NCBI GenBank assembly: GCA_023487865.1
Contig: JAMDBG010000025.1
Location: 1-29,855 of the forward strand
DNA: 29,855 nucleotides
Origin: Deltaproteobacteria bacterium
GTDB taxonomy: Bacteria; Desulfobacterota; Syntrophia; Syntrophales; UBA5619
Reading direction: 5' to 3'
Each line of letters starts with the position of its first letter. Position 1 is the stretch's first letter. Position numbers and translations under genes: made by a program. This document shows, one piece after another, positions 1-8,181 of the stretch. Below the pieces are notes generated by a model. The model was not told the origin of the DNA, ran no database searches, and saw nothing but the letters and a program-made list of their open reading frames with translations.

Positions 1-355
1 CGATGGTTTCTATCAACTCCGTATGCGCTTGTGATTTCGATACGTAGGCGGCGGCGCCCGCTTTGAAGCCGCGTTCGATATCCCGGTCGGTTTCGAGGGA
101 GCTGAGCATGATCACGGGTACGCCTCTCGTGCCGGGGAGGTCCTTGAGTTTCTCGCAAAGACCGAATCCGTTCAGGCGGGGCATCTCCACATCCGAGATG
201 ATGAGGTCGAAATGGTCCGTAAGCGCCACCTCAACCCCCTGTTGTCCATCTTCCGCTTGGGTGACCCGGGCGCCGAACTGCTCCAGCTGTTGGGTCAGGG
301 CTTTCCGGACGATGGCGCTGTCATCGACGATGAGGATGTTCGGTTGATGATCCAT
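1..355 (-). CDS. Response regulator receiver-domain protein, partial (C-terminus cut by window edge)
   Basis: The first 118 residues read as a CheY-like receiver domain. Such domains take a phosphoryl group from a sensor kinase and pass the signal to an output partner. The acidic pair Asp11-Asp12 follows strand 1 (ILIVDDS), the likely phospho-acceptor is Asp55 in ISDVEMP, a Ser-Ser pair follows in VIMLSS, and the conserved Lys is in YVSKSQ. The ATG at 355 is preceded by GGAGGAG at good spacing. The reading frame runs off the left edge, so it cannot be told whether this is a stand-alone CheY or has an output domain. It has its own candidate promoter at 456-484. The domain call is secure; the partner and output are unknown. 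Confidence 0.9.
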   Translation of the reverse strand, partial: MDHQPNILIVDDSAIVRKALTQQLEQFGARVTQAEDGQQGVEVALTDHFDLIISDVEMPRLNGFGLCEKLKDLPGTRGVPVIMLSSLETDRDIERGFKAGAAAYVSKSQAHTELIETI

Positions 356-439
356 GAAAACGGCTCCTCCATCAAACATGACGACTTCAGCGGGGTGTTA
401 CCTCTTTTTGGGGGCTGAAAGTAATCGTTGATATGACTG

Positions 440-466
440 TTTCTTATGCGCGCTGAGCATAAGAAA
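440..466. promoter_or_regulatory. 10-bp perfect palindrome overlapping the -10 region: possible operator
   Basis: TTTCTTATGC (440-449) and GCATAAGAAA (457-466) form a perfect inverted repeat around a 7-base centre. It covers the -10 hexamer and the predicted start of the receiver-gene promoter. No T-run follows on either strand, so a terminator is less likely than a repressor site. The binding protein is unknown. Confidence 0.4.
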
Positions 467-484
467 AGCCGTCGCATCTGTCAA
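456..484 (-). promoter_or_regulatory. Candidate sigma70-type promoter of the receiver-domain gene
   Basis: On the minus strand there is a perfect TTGACA (479-484), a 17-base spacer and TATGCT (456-461). The predicted start lies near 449, about 95 bases before the receiver-gene ATG. It sits downstream of smc, so the receiver gene probably has its own transcription unit. Confidence 0.5.
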
Positions 485-561
485 GGAGATTCCATTGCAG
501 GAATTCATCAAAACGTGTTGACCGAAGACGGGAGCCCATTCTGAAGAAAGCAGGGAGGAGG

Positions 562-3500
562 TCAGCTGAGGTTGACGGAGACCAATGTGGAGATTCCATG
601 TTTCTGCATCGTGACGCCATAGAGGCTGTCGGCGATCTCCATCGTCTTTTTGTTGTGGGTGATGACAAGAATCTGGGAGTGGCAGACGGTCTCCCTGACC
701 AGACGGTTGAAGAGGCCGATGTTCGCGTCGTCCAGCGCTGCGTCGACCTCGTCCAAAAGGAGGAAGGGGACCGGGCGGTAGAGGAGGATGGAGAAGATCA
801 GCGCAATCGCCGACATGGATTTCTCGCCGCCGGACAGGAGGGTGACGCTCTGGGTCCGCTTCCCGGGGATCCGGATGTCGATATCGACACCCGTCTCGAG
901 GAGGTCGTTCTCGTCGGTCAGGCGGAGTTCTGCGCGGCCGCCGGGGAAGAGGCGGGTGAAGATCTCCTGGAAGCACTTGTTGACCCCCTCGAAGGTCTCG
1001 GCAAAGCGTTTCCGGGAGATGGCGTTGATCCGGGTGATCGTCGTCTGCAGGGTTGAAAGCGATTTGTTCAGGTCGGCGACCTGGGCAGTGAGGAATTCGT
1101 AGCGGGTATTGAGTTCCTCGTGCTCGTTCAGAGCCAGGAGGTTGACCTCGCCGAAGGTATCGATGGCCTGGCGGTCTTTTTCCAGCTTCGCGCCGAGCTC
1201 CCCCATCGCCTCGGGTTCGAGCGGCTGAAATCCGGTGATGAGCTGGGTGAGGTCGGTGGTGTACTTTTCCTGGATGTTCTGCCGGAGATTCTCCATCTGC
1301 AGCGCGCATTCCCTGAAAGCCACTTCCAGCTCGTTTCCTTCCTGGATCAGCCTGTCGAGGGTCTTCTTGATCTCGCGGATATCGGACTCCCGTTCCCTGA
1401 GGTGGGTCTCCTTCTCCGAATGGGTGTTCCTCTTTCCGGAGAGGGCCGCCTCCAGAGACTGATACTGGGCATAGAGCCTCTTCAAGGCCTCCTCTTCGGA
1501 AGCGATCTGGGCGGCAAGTGTCTGCGCCTCTTTCTCGCAGGCTTCCGCGTCCCTGGTTTTGGCCTCGATCTCACGAGAGTGGTCGGTGAGGGAGTTTTCC
1601 AGGCGTGCCAGAGTCTTCAGATCGGCCTCACGCTTTTCCTCCAGGGAGGCCAGCCGGATTTTCTGCTCCGTGAGGCTTTTCTCCCGCTGCTCCAGATCGC
1701 TCCTGAGTCCATCCCATCTCTCCCGGATGACGGCCATTTCCCGGTTGAGTGTCTCCTCGCGACCTTCCAGGGTCTTTATCTCCGCTTCGTGCTTCGCCGT
1801 TTTCTCTTTTGCCTCGGCCGCCTCCGACCGGATATTCTCCCGGTTGAAAACAAGGATCTCAAGACGATCTTCAACCTGGCGAAACTCCCCTTCGTATCTT
1901 TCCACATCCTTCTTGAGACCGCCGGTCCTGAGTTCGGTAAGGTGGAGCTGGGAGCGGAGCCGGAGGAGTTCCTCGTCCCACTGGGCGATCAGGGAGGCGG
2001 TTCGCTTCCGGCCGTCCTGTTCCGCCAAAAGTCCGGCCGTCAGCGACGCGACCTCTTCGGTCAGTTCGCTGATTTCGCGCCGGTTCCGCAGGAGGCTCTT
2101 TTCTCCGCCGCTGCCGCTGCCGCCTGTCAGGATGCCGCTCGGACTGATGATATCCCCCTCCGGGGTGACGAAGGTTCCGCGGAAACCGTTCTGCTGCCAG
2201 AGCGAGATGCCGCTCACGAGGCTCGGTATGAGAAGGACGTCGCCCAGGAGTTCATTGACGATCGGCCGGTAGTCCTCCTGAACGCCGATCCGCTCGATGA
2301 GCGGCACCGCTTCCCGGAGATGTTCGAAATCGGACCCGGCGGAGGTGTGGGGCCGGACCTCCAGGGGAACGAAACTCCCCCTGCCGAGGGAGGAACTCTT
2401 CAGATAATCGATCGCCCGGATGCCGTCCGTCTGGTTTTTCACCACGACATACTGGAGTTTCTCGCCGAGGACCGCTTCGACGGCGGTTTCATACTCTTGC
2501 GGCACCCGGATATGGTCGGCGACCAGTCCCAGGAACAGATCGCGGGAGAGGTCCTGGCGGTCCGTTCCCTTGCCGCCGGTCATGAGGGATTTGATTCCTT
2601 CGTTGCACCAGGCGTAACTTTCATCGAATTCCTTCAGAGAGGCGAGACGCGACGACTTTCGGCTGCTCTCCTCCCGGAGCGCGGCGATTTTCTCATCGCT
2701 TTCCGCAAGTTCAGCCCGCGCCCGTTCCAGCTCGTCGGTGATCTCCTCTCTTTTCCCGCCGAGCTCGGCAAAACTCTCCTCTTCGGCAGCCAGCCCGGAG
2801 CGGAGCTTCTCCAGGGTAGAGGCGAGTTCCGCCGACCTCTTTCTGTTTTCCTCGATCTCCCGGTTCTCATGCGCCTCGCGTCTCCCGAAGTCTTCGATCA
2901 TCCGGGCGAGGCTTGCCACGGTATTTTTCAGTTTGGCCTTTTCGGTCACGACATCGATGTACTGAACCTTCTTTTCTTCCTGCTCCTCCTGGCAGGCCCG
3001 ATCCATTCTCCGCAGCTCGTCCAGGGTCTGGCCGCTCTCGGCGACACCTTTCCGGAGGCCCACGATCGTCTCCTCCGCTGCCGCCGCGGCGGTTTTGAGG
3101 GCGGTGATCTCGTCCCCGGTTTCCCCCTCCCTGCGCTTCAGGGCCTCGCCTTCGGCGAGGTCCTTCTGTCTCCGCTCGGTCAGATCGGCAATCTTCCGCC
3201 GGGAGAATTCGATCCCCTGCTCTTTGATATTGATGGTGTTTTTCGTCTCGTAGAGCTTTTCCTGGTGGAGCGATATGAGGTTTTCCTGTTCGAGGACCTC
3301 GGCCTTCATTGCTTCCAGATCGGCTTCACAACCCTGCAGGCGTGTCCGGACGTCCGTCTCCTCGTTCTTCAGTGAGTTTTTTGCCTCTTCCCGCGAGTTC
3401 CGGCGTTCGGTGAGGTCGCCATAGGTCTGCAGGGCGACGGTTAGTTCGGACTCCTTCACCGATGCCTTCAGGGCCTTGTACTGTTCCGCCTTCTTCGCCT

Positions 3501-4131
3501 GCCGGGAGATGGCATTGAGCTGAGACTTGACCTCGCGGATAATGTCGTTGAGGCGAAGCAGGTTTTGCTGGGTTGCCTCCATCTTCCTGGCGGCGGATTC
3601 TTTTCTGCTTTTGTACTTGGAGATGCCGGCGGCTTCCTCGATAAACTGCCGCCGCTCCTCCGGTTTTGCCTCAACGAGGGAGGCGACGCTGTTCTGCTCA
3701 ACGAGGGAATAGGTCCGGGCGCCGACGCCCGTACCCATGAAAAATTCCCTGACATCCAACAGACGGCAGGGAATCTTGTTGATCATGTACTCGCTTTCCC
3801 CGTCGCGGAACAGTCGCCGGGTGATCGAAACCTCGCTGAATTCCGCGTAGGTTCCCGGGAATTGCTGGTCGTCCGCCGAAAGGGTCATGGAGACTTCGGC
3901 CATCCCGACGGGAGAGGCTTCCTCTGAGCCGTTGAAGATCACGTCGTCCATCTTCTTCCCGCGGAGTGTCCTGATCCGCTGCTCGCCCATCACCCAGCGG
4001 ATTGCATCGGCGATGTTGCTTTTGCCGCAGCCGTTCGGGCCGACGATGCCGCTGATCCCGGGGGAGAAATCGACGACGACCTTCTCCAGAAAGGATTTAA
4101 AACCGGCTATTTCCAGCTTCTTTAGTCTCAT
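562..4131 (-). CDS. smc: Chromosome segregation protein SMC
   Basis: This 1189-residue ATPase is the core of the bacterial condensin that compacts and segregates the chromosome as a dimer, normally with ScpA and ScpB. The N-terminal head carries the Walker A loop GPNGCGKSN (31-39) after the typical opening MRLKKLEIAGFKSF. Long heptad-rich coiled coils follow, then a hinge at roughly 500-680 (with SLMTGG and VEAVLGEKLQYVVV), a returning coiled coil, and a C-terminal head with signature LSGGEKSM (from 1099) and Walker B FLLLDEVDAALDD (from about 1123). The length is that of a full-length SMC. The ATG at 4131 has only a weak ribosome site but fits the family N-terminus. No scpA or scpB is nearby. 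A good promoter lies just upstream, so it is probably transcribed alone. Confidence 0.98.
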   Translation of the reverse strand: MRLKKLEIAGFKSFLEKVVVDFSPGISGIVGPNGCGKSNIADAIRWVMGEQRIRTLRGKKMDDVIFNGSEEASPVGMAEVSMTLSADDQQFPGTYAEFSEVSITRRLFRDGESEYMINKIPCRLLDVREFFMGTGVGARTYSLVEQNSVASLVEAKPEERRQFIEEAAGISKYKSRKESAARKMEATQQNLLRLNDIIREVKSQLNAISRQAKKAEQYKALKASVKESELTVALQTYGDLTERRNSREEAKNSLKNEETDVRTRLQGCEADLEAMKAEVLEQENLISLHQEKLYETKNTINIKEQGIEFSRRKIADLTERRQKDLAEGEALKRREGETGDEITALKTAAAAAEETIVGLRKGVAESGQTLDELRRMDRACQEEQEEKKVQYIDVVTEKAKLKNTVASLARMIEDFGRREAHENREIEENRKRSAELASTLEKLRSGLAAEEESFAELGGKREEITDELERARAELAESDEKIAALREESSRKSSRLASLKEFDESYAWCNEGIKSLMTGGKGTDRQDLSRDLFLGLVADHIRVPQEYETAVEAVLGEKLQYVVVKNQTDGIRAIDYLKSSSLGRGSFVPLEVRPHTSAGSDFEHLREAVPLIERIGVQEDYRPIVNELLGDVLLIPSLVSGISLWQQNGFRGTFVTPEGDIISPSGILTGGSGSGGEKSLLRNRREISELTEEVASLTAGLLAEQDGRKRTASLIAQWDEELLRLRSQLHLTELRTGGLKKDVERYEGEFRQVEDRLEILVFNRENIRSEAAEAKEKTAKHEAEIKTLEGREETLNREMAVIRERWDGLRSDLEQREKSLTEQKIRLASLEEKREADLKTLARLENSLTDHSREIEAKTRDAEACEKEAQTLAAQIASEEEALKRLYAQYQSLEAALSGKRNTHSEKETHLRERESDIREIKKTLDRLIQEGNELEVAFRECALQMENLRQNIQEKYTTDLTQLITGFQPLEPEAMGELGAKLEKDRQAIDTFGEVNLLALNEHEELNTRYEFLTAQVADLNKSLSTLQTTITRINAISRKRFAETFEGVNKCFQEIFTRLFPGGRAELRLTDENDLLETGVDIDIRIPGKRTQSVTLLSGGEKSMSAIALIFSILLYRPVPFLLLDEVDAALDDANIGLFNRLVRETVCHSQILVITHNKKTMEIADSLYGVTMQKHGISTLVSVNLS

Positions 4132-4168
4132 CTTCTATAAAATCCACAGATTAGCCAAATTCTGGCGG

Positions 4169-4197
4169 ATTCTAACAGAAGAAAGGGGGTTTGTAAA
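4169..4197 (-). promoter_or_regulatory. Candidate smc promoter
   Basis: On the minus strand TTTACA (4192-4197), a 17-base spacer and TAGAAT (4169-4174) lie in an AT-rich gap of 154 bases between the oxidase gene and smc. The predicted start is about 30 bases before the smc ATG. Confidence 0.55.
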
Positions 4198-4285
4198 GCA
4201 AAAATACAACAGCATGTGGCACGTCGGAAATTCACCACAATATATAGTGAGTCATGACGGAGAAGGTGCGACTTGTTGTGCATGT

Positions 4286-5680
4286 TCACTGCCGGAGAAC
4301 CGTCTTCTGGTAGAGGTTGCCGAAGGCGCCCTGCGGATCGTATTTCGATTTGAGATGTTGGTAGGCGGTGCCGTTGTATAGGCTCCAGAATTCGTCTTCG
4401 GGAAAGAAGGATTGGGAATAGAGTGATTTGCGGCCGCCGAGCGCCTGCACGATGCTCTCGACGCGGCGGTTGAAATGGCCGGAGGCCCTGTCCGGAGAGG
4501 TACGGACGCTTCCCCAGAAGCCGAAGTTCAGGTAGAGCGCGCCCGGTTCCATGGCGTAGAGAGTCCATCTACCGGCGGTCTCGAGGGGGCGTATCGGACA
4601 GATCCAGCAGGGCCGGATGTTGATCTCGCGGAAATAGAACTCGATGAATTCCGGCGCTTTCTCCATGGGGACCTCGACATCCTGGATGACCTGTTCGAAC
4701 CGCTCATCCGGCAGGTGCAGGGCCTTGCGGACGGCATGGACCCGTTCCTCGACGGCCCATTTCCGGTACCAGGCCTGGATCTTCCAGTAGGAGCTGGAAC
4801 GCAGCATCCAGCGCCCAAAAAGGCGGCGCAGCAGGGGGTTCTGCATGCCGAAGGTCCGCGAACACCAGAACCAGTCCGGATCCCATCTCCAGAGGAAATC
4901 CCGCATCGTGAGGAGGTCCTCGCTGCGGCTCTGCAGAGATCGGTGGTAGATCTGCATCCCCTTGTAATCGCTGACAGGGCCGGGTTCGTGGGCGAGTCGC
5001 GCCATGGTCAGGACGAAATCGTCGGGTGCGAAGGCGACTCCCTCGACAAAGTCCGGCATCTGGGGGCTTTGGGCGCAGGCCGCCTCCATCTCCGACAGGA
5101 ATGGCGTGAGGTCGGAAAAGCGCCGGTGGGAGAGCTTGACAAACGGACCGGCAGGCAGGAGCTTCACCCGCAGGCGAAGGATGTAGCCGAGGGTTCCATA
5201 GGAATTGGGGATCGCGTAAAACAGGTCCGCGTTTTCGTTGTCGGGCCGGCAGATGCGGATGGTCCCGTCGCCGCAGAGGATTTCCATCTCCCCGACCGTC
5301 TCGTGGACGAGCCCGTACCGGAATGAAGAAGCCTCGATGCCGAGCCCCGAGACCGCGCCGCCGACCGTAATGGTCTTCAGCTCCGGAACCACGGGGGGGC
5401 GGAGTCCTTTGGAGAGGGCCGCATCGGTAAAATCCTCGAAGGTGGTCATCCCTTCCACCTCGGCGATCCCGCGCTCCGGATCGATCTCGATGACCCGGCA
5501 GAGACGCCGGACGTCGAGTCTTCGGGCGGCGGCCCCGCTGCGGGTGCGGAACAGGTTCGACGTCTTCTTCGCCAGACGGACGGGGCTTCCTGCCCGAGCC
5601 GACATGGCATGGGAGAGGTCCCGGCATGTCTCGCGATAGGACTCCCAGCTATCGAAAAGGTCCGCGAGATTCCTGTCCAT
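4286..5680 (-). CDS. FAD-linked oxidase/reductase paired with a fatty-acid methyltransferase
   Basis: This 464-residue protein has the N-terminal FAD-binding fold of the FAD-linked oxidase family (PCMH/FAD_binding_4 type), with VVPELKTITVGGAVSGLGIEA marking the nucleotide-binding segment, and a DHCR24-like C-terminal half. The frame stays open up to 5794, but the ATG at 5680 is preferred: its A is also the last base of the stop codon of the upstream methyltransferase gene (TGATG overlap), which implies translational coupling. In actinobacteria, a similar FAD protein next to a Cfa-like methyltransferase (BfaA/BfaB, TmsA/TmsB) makes 10-methyl fatty acids by reducing a 10-methylene intermediate. 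By analogy this enzyme may reduce a methylenated acyl chain. That role is inferred; the FAD fold is well supported. Confidence 0.85.
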   Translation of the reverse strand: MDRNLADLFDSWESYRETCRDLSHAMSARAGSPVRLAKKTSNLFRTRSGAAARRLDVRRLCRVIEIDPERGIAEVEGMTTFEDFTDAALSKGLRPPVVPELKTITVGGAVSGLGIEASSFRYGLVHETVGEMEILCGDGTIRICRPDNENADLFYAIPNSYGTLGYILRLRVKLLPAGPFVKLSHRRFSDLTPFLSEMEAACAQSPQMPDFVEGVAFAPDDFVLTMARLAHEPGPVSDYKGMQIYHRSLQSRSEDLLTMRDFLWRWDPDWFWCSRTFGMQNPLLRRLFGRWMLRSSSYWKIQAWYRKWAVEERVHAVRKALHLPDERFEQVIQDVEVPMEKAPEFIEFYFREINIRPCWICPIRPLETAGRWTLYAMEPGALYLNFGFWGSVRTSPDRASGHFNRRVESIVQALGGRKSLYSQSFFPEDEFWSLYNGTAYQHLKSKYDPQGAFGNLYQKTVLRQ

Positions 5681-6798
5681 CAGCAGGGCCTTTTCCAGCC
5701 TTCGCGGATGCCGTCTTTGGAGAGCACCACCTGCCAGAGCTGGGTTTGCCGGCTGCGGAACGCCCCTGCGCAGGACAGGAGGTAATAGCGCCACATCCGG
5801 TAGAAGCGCTCGCCGTATTCCTTGGAGAAGCGCGGCCAGGCGTTTGTGAAGTTCGCGTGCCAGGCCATCAGGGTGCGGTCATAATCGGCGCCGAAGCTGT
5901 GCCAGTCCTCGAGGATAAACAGGTCGTCAATGGCCTGGCCGAGCTGTTCGACGGAGGGCAGCATGCCGCCCGGGAAGATGTACCGGTCGATCCAGGGGTC
6001 CGTGTGGGTCACCGAGCGGTTTCTGCCGATGGTGTGCAGCAGGAAAATCCCACCCGGTTTGAGGCAGCGGTGGGCGAGTTCGAGAAAACTCCGGTAGTTC
6101 TTGTAGCCGACATGCTCGCACAGCCCGATCGCGGCCACCTTGTCGAAAACGCCCGTGGCTTCACGGTAGTCCTGGAGGTGGAATTCCACGGGAAGGCCTT
6201 TGCACTTTTCCCTGGCCCACTCGATCTGCGCGGTGGAGATGTTATAGGCGGTAACCTGCACGCCATAGTGCTGCGCCGCATAGCGCGCGAAACCGCCCCA
6301 GCCGCACCCGAGTTCGAGGACCTTCTCGCCCGGTGCGAGGTTTAGTTTGCGGCAGGTGAGGTCCAACTTGGCCTCCTGCGCGGCCGCCAGGTTTTTCGCA
6401 GTCCTGTTCCAGTAGGCGCAGGTGTACTGCATGTAGGGATCGAGCATTGCCTCGTAAAAGGTATTGCCGATGTCGTAGTGGATCTTGGCGACCTTGAGTG
6501 AGCGCCACTTGGTCTGCTCGTTGAGAAGCCTCGCCTTGGCCGCTTCGACGAGCATGGCGGGAGTGGGGCGGATCTTCCGGTCGTGGTGGGTGGTCAGCAG
6601 CCGGTCGAAGAACTGGTCCAGGGCCTCGCAGTCCCACATCCCATCCATGTAGGATTCCCCGAGACCGAGGGAACTGCCGGCGGCGATGCGTTCGTAAAAG
6701 GTTTCATCGTGGCATTGTATATCCCACGGCCGTCCGCCGTTGATGCGGATATCCGCCTGGTTAAACAGAGTCGCGATCAAGTCTGGCAGTTTGGGCAT
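5680..6798 (-). CDS. cfa: Cyclopropane-fatty-acyl-phospholipid synthase family methyltransferase
   Basis: This 372-residue protein closely resembles E. coli Cfa along its whole length. It has the N-terminal domain with SLGLGESYMDGMWDC, the MQYTCAYW segment, the SAM-binding loop VLELGCGWGGFA, then GLCEHVGYKNY, HTIG, DPWIDRYIFPGG, EDWHSFGADYD and SCAGAFR near the C-terminus. These segments hold the Cys, Glu, His and Tyr residues that bind bicarbonate and act in catalysis in this family. It transfers a methylene or methyl unit from SAM to the double bond of membrane phospholipid acyl chains. The ATG at 6798 is preceded by GGAGG. It overlaps the FAD oxidase gene by one base. The product could be cyclopropane or, with the oxidase, 10-methyl chains. 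Confidence 0.93.
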   Translation of the reverse strand: MPKLPDLIATLFNQADIRINGGRPWDIQCHDETFYERIAAGSSLGLGESYMDGMWDCEALDQFFDRLLTTHHDRKIRPTPAMLVEAAKARLLNEQTKWRSLKVAKIHYDIGNTFYEAMLDPYMQYTCAYWNRTAKNLAAAQEAKLDLTCRKLNLAPGEKVLELGCGWGGFARYAAQHYGVQVTAYNISTAQIEWAREKCKGLPVEFHLQDYREATGVFDKVAAIGLCEHVGYKNYRSFLELAHRCLKPGGIFLLHTIGRNRSVTHTDPWIDRYIFPGGMLPSVEQLGQAIDDLFILEDWHSFGADYDRTLMAWHANFTNAWPRFSKEYGERFYRMWRYYLLSCAGAFRSRQTQLWQVVLSKDGIREGWKRPC

Positions 6799-6881
6799 GT
6801 GTTCCTCCAGTCTTTTAAGTCGAGCAGAGCGGTTTTCCCCGTGTGATGGGCCGATGTTTCTTCTCTTACTTTAGAGTGATA

Positions 6882-6910
6882 GATATACCGGGAAGGTGAT
6901 GGATGGTCAA
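6882..6910 (-). promoter_or_regulatory. Candidate promoter of the cfa/FAD-oxidase operon
   Basis: On the minus strand TTGACC (6905-6910), a 17-base spacer and TATATC (6882-6887) give a start near 6875, about 75 bases before the cfa ATG. Confidence 0.5.
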
Positions 6911-7025
6911 GGGAATTTGGCTGCTTATAAATATACAACTGAAAGAAGTAGTCGATCATTCTTAAACCTGACAGTGGCATGATGAATATACTGAATCACG
7001 TTTCATCAGGGGTTAATGAAAAAGA

Positions 7026-7484
7026 TCACCTAAGAAGCCAGAATCTTATGATTATGGATGTGACGATTAAAACAGAGCAAAAAATGCGTAAATATAATCT
7101 GTGCTGTGGATCATCAGAAATCCAAAACAGAGAATCCCTAATGGGTGGACGGCGCTGTTCTTGCTGGGAATAATAAATGTTTTTATTTGATGATACACAC
7201 GTTACCCAAAGGACGAAGAAAGCGTATAAGGGTGATACCAAATAAATTGGTAAAAGTAATTTAAGGAATCCTCTTTGACATATGTAAGATAATGGGTCGA
7301 AAATAAGGATGAAATAGAAGACAGGAAATAATACGAGCAATACCAAAGATAACAAAAATCTCTTACAGCCTTCGGGATTATTTGGACCGGCATATGTAAA
7401 AGGTCTCCACCTGTCTGATATGGTGAAGATGGCACCATAGAGGACCGCGTAAAAAACTGAGAAAATCGTCTGCGCAGTATTCAT
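7026..7484 (-). CDS. Hypothetical small integral membrane protein
   Basis: I do not recognise this 152-residue protein. It contains about four hydrophobic segments: near residues 4-22, FLLSLVLLVLFPVFYFILIF (about 43-62), LLLPIYLVSPLYAFFVLWV (about 76-94), and IFCSVLIVTSIIIRFWLL at the C-terminus. A polar loop separates the last two. The ATG at 7484 is preceded by GGAGGGG at about 4 bases, which supports real translation. Its DNA is visibly richer in A+T than the genes on either side and the flanking DNA is non-coding, so it may be a recent arrival or a fast-evolving orphan. No homologue or function can be named. Confidence 0.6.
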   Translation of the reverse strand: MNTAQTIFSVFYAVLYGAIFTISDRWRPFTYAGPNNPEGCKRFLLSLVLLVLFPVFYFILIFDPLSYICQRGFLKLLLPIYLVSPLYAFFVLWVTCVSSNKNIYYSQQEQRRPPIRDSLFWISDDPQHRLYLRIFCSVLIVTSIIIRFWLLR

Positions 7485-7892
7485 TATACCCCTCCGGTAT
7501 GTTTACACGAGATGAAATTTTTTATGACTTTATCGACCATTGCGATGATAAAATGCACGTCCGACATGATACGAAGGTTAGACCGTGGCAATTGAACATC
7601 CCCGGAAAATCAGTTCTCTTGTCAAGATGTCCTCACTTCTAATCGAAATTCTGAACTTAATCACGATTGGATTTCGAGATCCCAAAACACTGAATATTAT
7701 CGATTAGATTATTCTCTCTTGTAACCCAATTGATAGTCTTTGTTGGAATCTGAGACTTAGACATAATGAGTGGTAGGTTCATAATTGTCTTCCATTACTG
7801 TTATTCGGGAAGGAACTCTGCCAACATACATTTCATATGACGAGCCTACTCTCATGGAAAATTATCGGCCTTATGACTGCAGGAAGGACGGA
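7485..7892. other. AT-rich intergenic stretch with no gene seen
   Basis: About 400 bases separate the small membrane protein from the DUF2007-like gene. All frames are short and lack a convincing ribosome site, and no strong terminator, tRNA or repeat was seen. The composition is lower in G+C than the surrounding operons. It presumably holds the promoter of the membrane-protein gene, but no clear hexamer pair could be assigned. Confidence 0.5.
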
Positions 7893-8171
7893 TCAACCGT
7901 TCGGCCCTGATGACTTCAAATCCCAGGGCAAATCGCCGTCGTCATACGAGCGGGAAAGGACCTCCCTTGCCCTTTCCCAGTCGGCGACCGGGACGAGGAT
8001 CCGGACCTCGCCCAGGCCGTCGATGGTGACCGCGTAAATCGTGCCGGCGGCTTCGTAGTTCAGCTTCGTCGGGATGCCTTCGCTTTGGAGTCTGCCGGTG
8101 ATGATGTTCGCCTGGGTCATGCCGGAGGCGGTGGCCACGGCTTCCCAGAAGACAGCATCCGGTTCGTCCAT
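7893..8171 (-). CDS. DUF2007-like small protein
   Basis: This protein of about 92 residues has the layout of DUF2007 (putative signal-transducing) proteins: FWEAVATASGMTQANIITGRLQSEGIPTKL, where a helix near the N-terminus chooses between paralogous inputs, followed by a short beta region ending in VRILVPVADWERAREVL. Its biochemical role is unknown. The second ATG (8171) is preferred over the first (8174) because GGAGG then stands five bases upstream; this ribosome site overlaps the stop of the upstream amrS gene (8182), so it is probably the last gene of the moaA operon. The family call rests on pattern alone. Confidence 0.7.
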   Translation of the reverse strand: MDEPDAVFWEAVATASGMTQANIITGRLQSEGIPTKLNYEAAGTIYAVTIDGLGEVRILVPVADWERAREVLSRSYDDGDLPWDLKSSGPNG

Positions 8172-8181
8172 CATTTCCTCC

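Noticed and set aside
1120..3375. 751-residue open frame on the plus strand opposite smc
   Set aside because: It is antisense to the conserved smc coding sequence, has no ribosome site, and its Leu/Gly/Phe-rich product is the shadow expected from a GC-rich gene.
6777..6980. 67-residue frame overlapping the cfa start region
   Set aside because: It has no good ribosome site, covers the cfa promoter and shows no recognisable domain.
7631..7685. Short inverted repeat TCGAAAT/ATTTCGA in the AT-rich gap
   Set aside because: Only seven bases with a long loop in low-complexity DNA; chance is likely.
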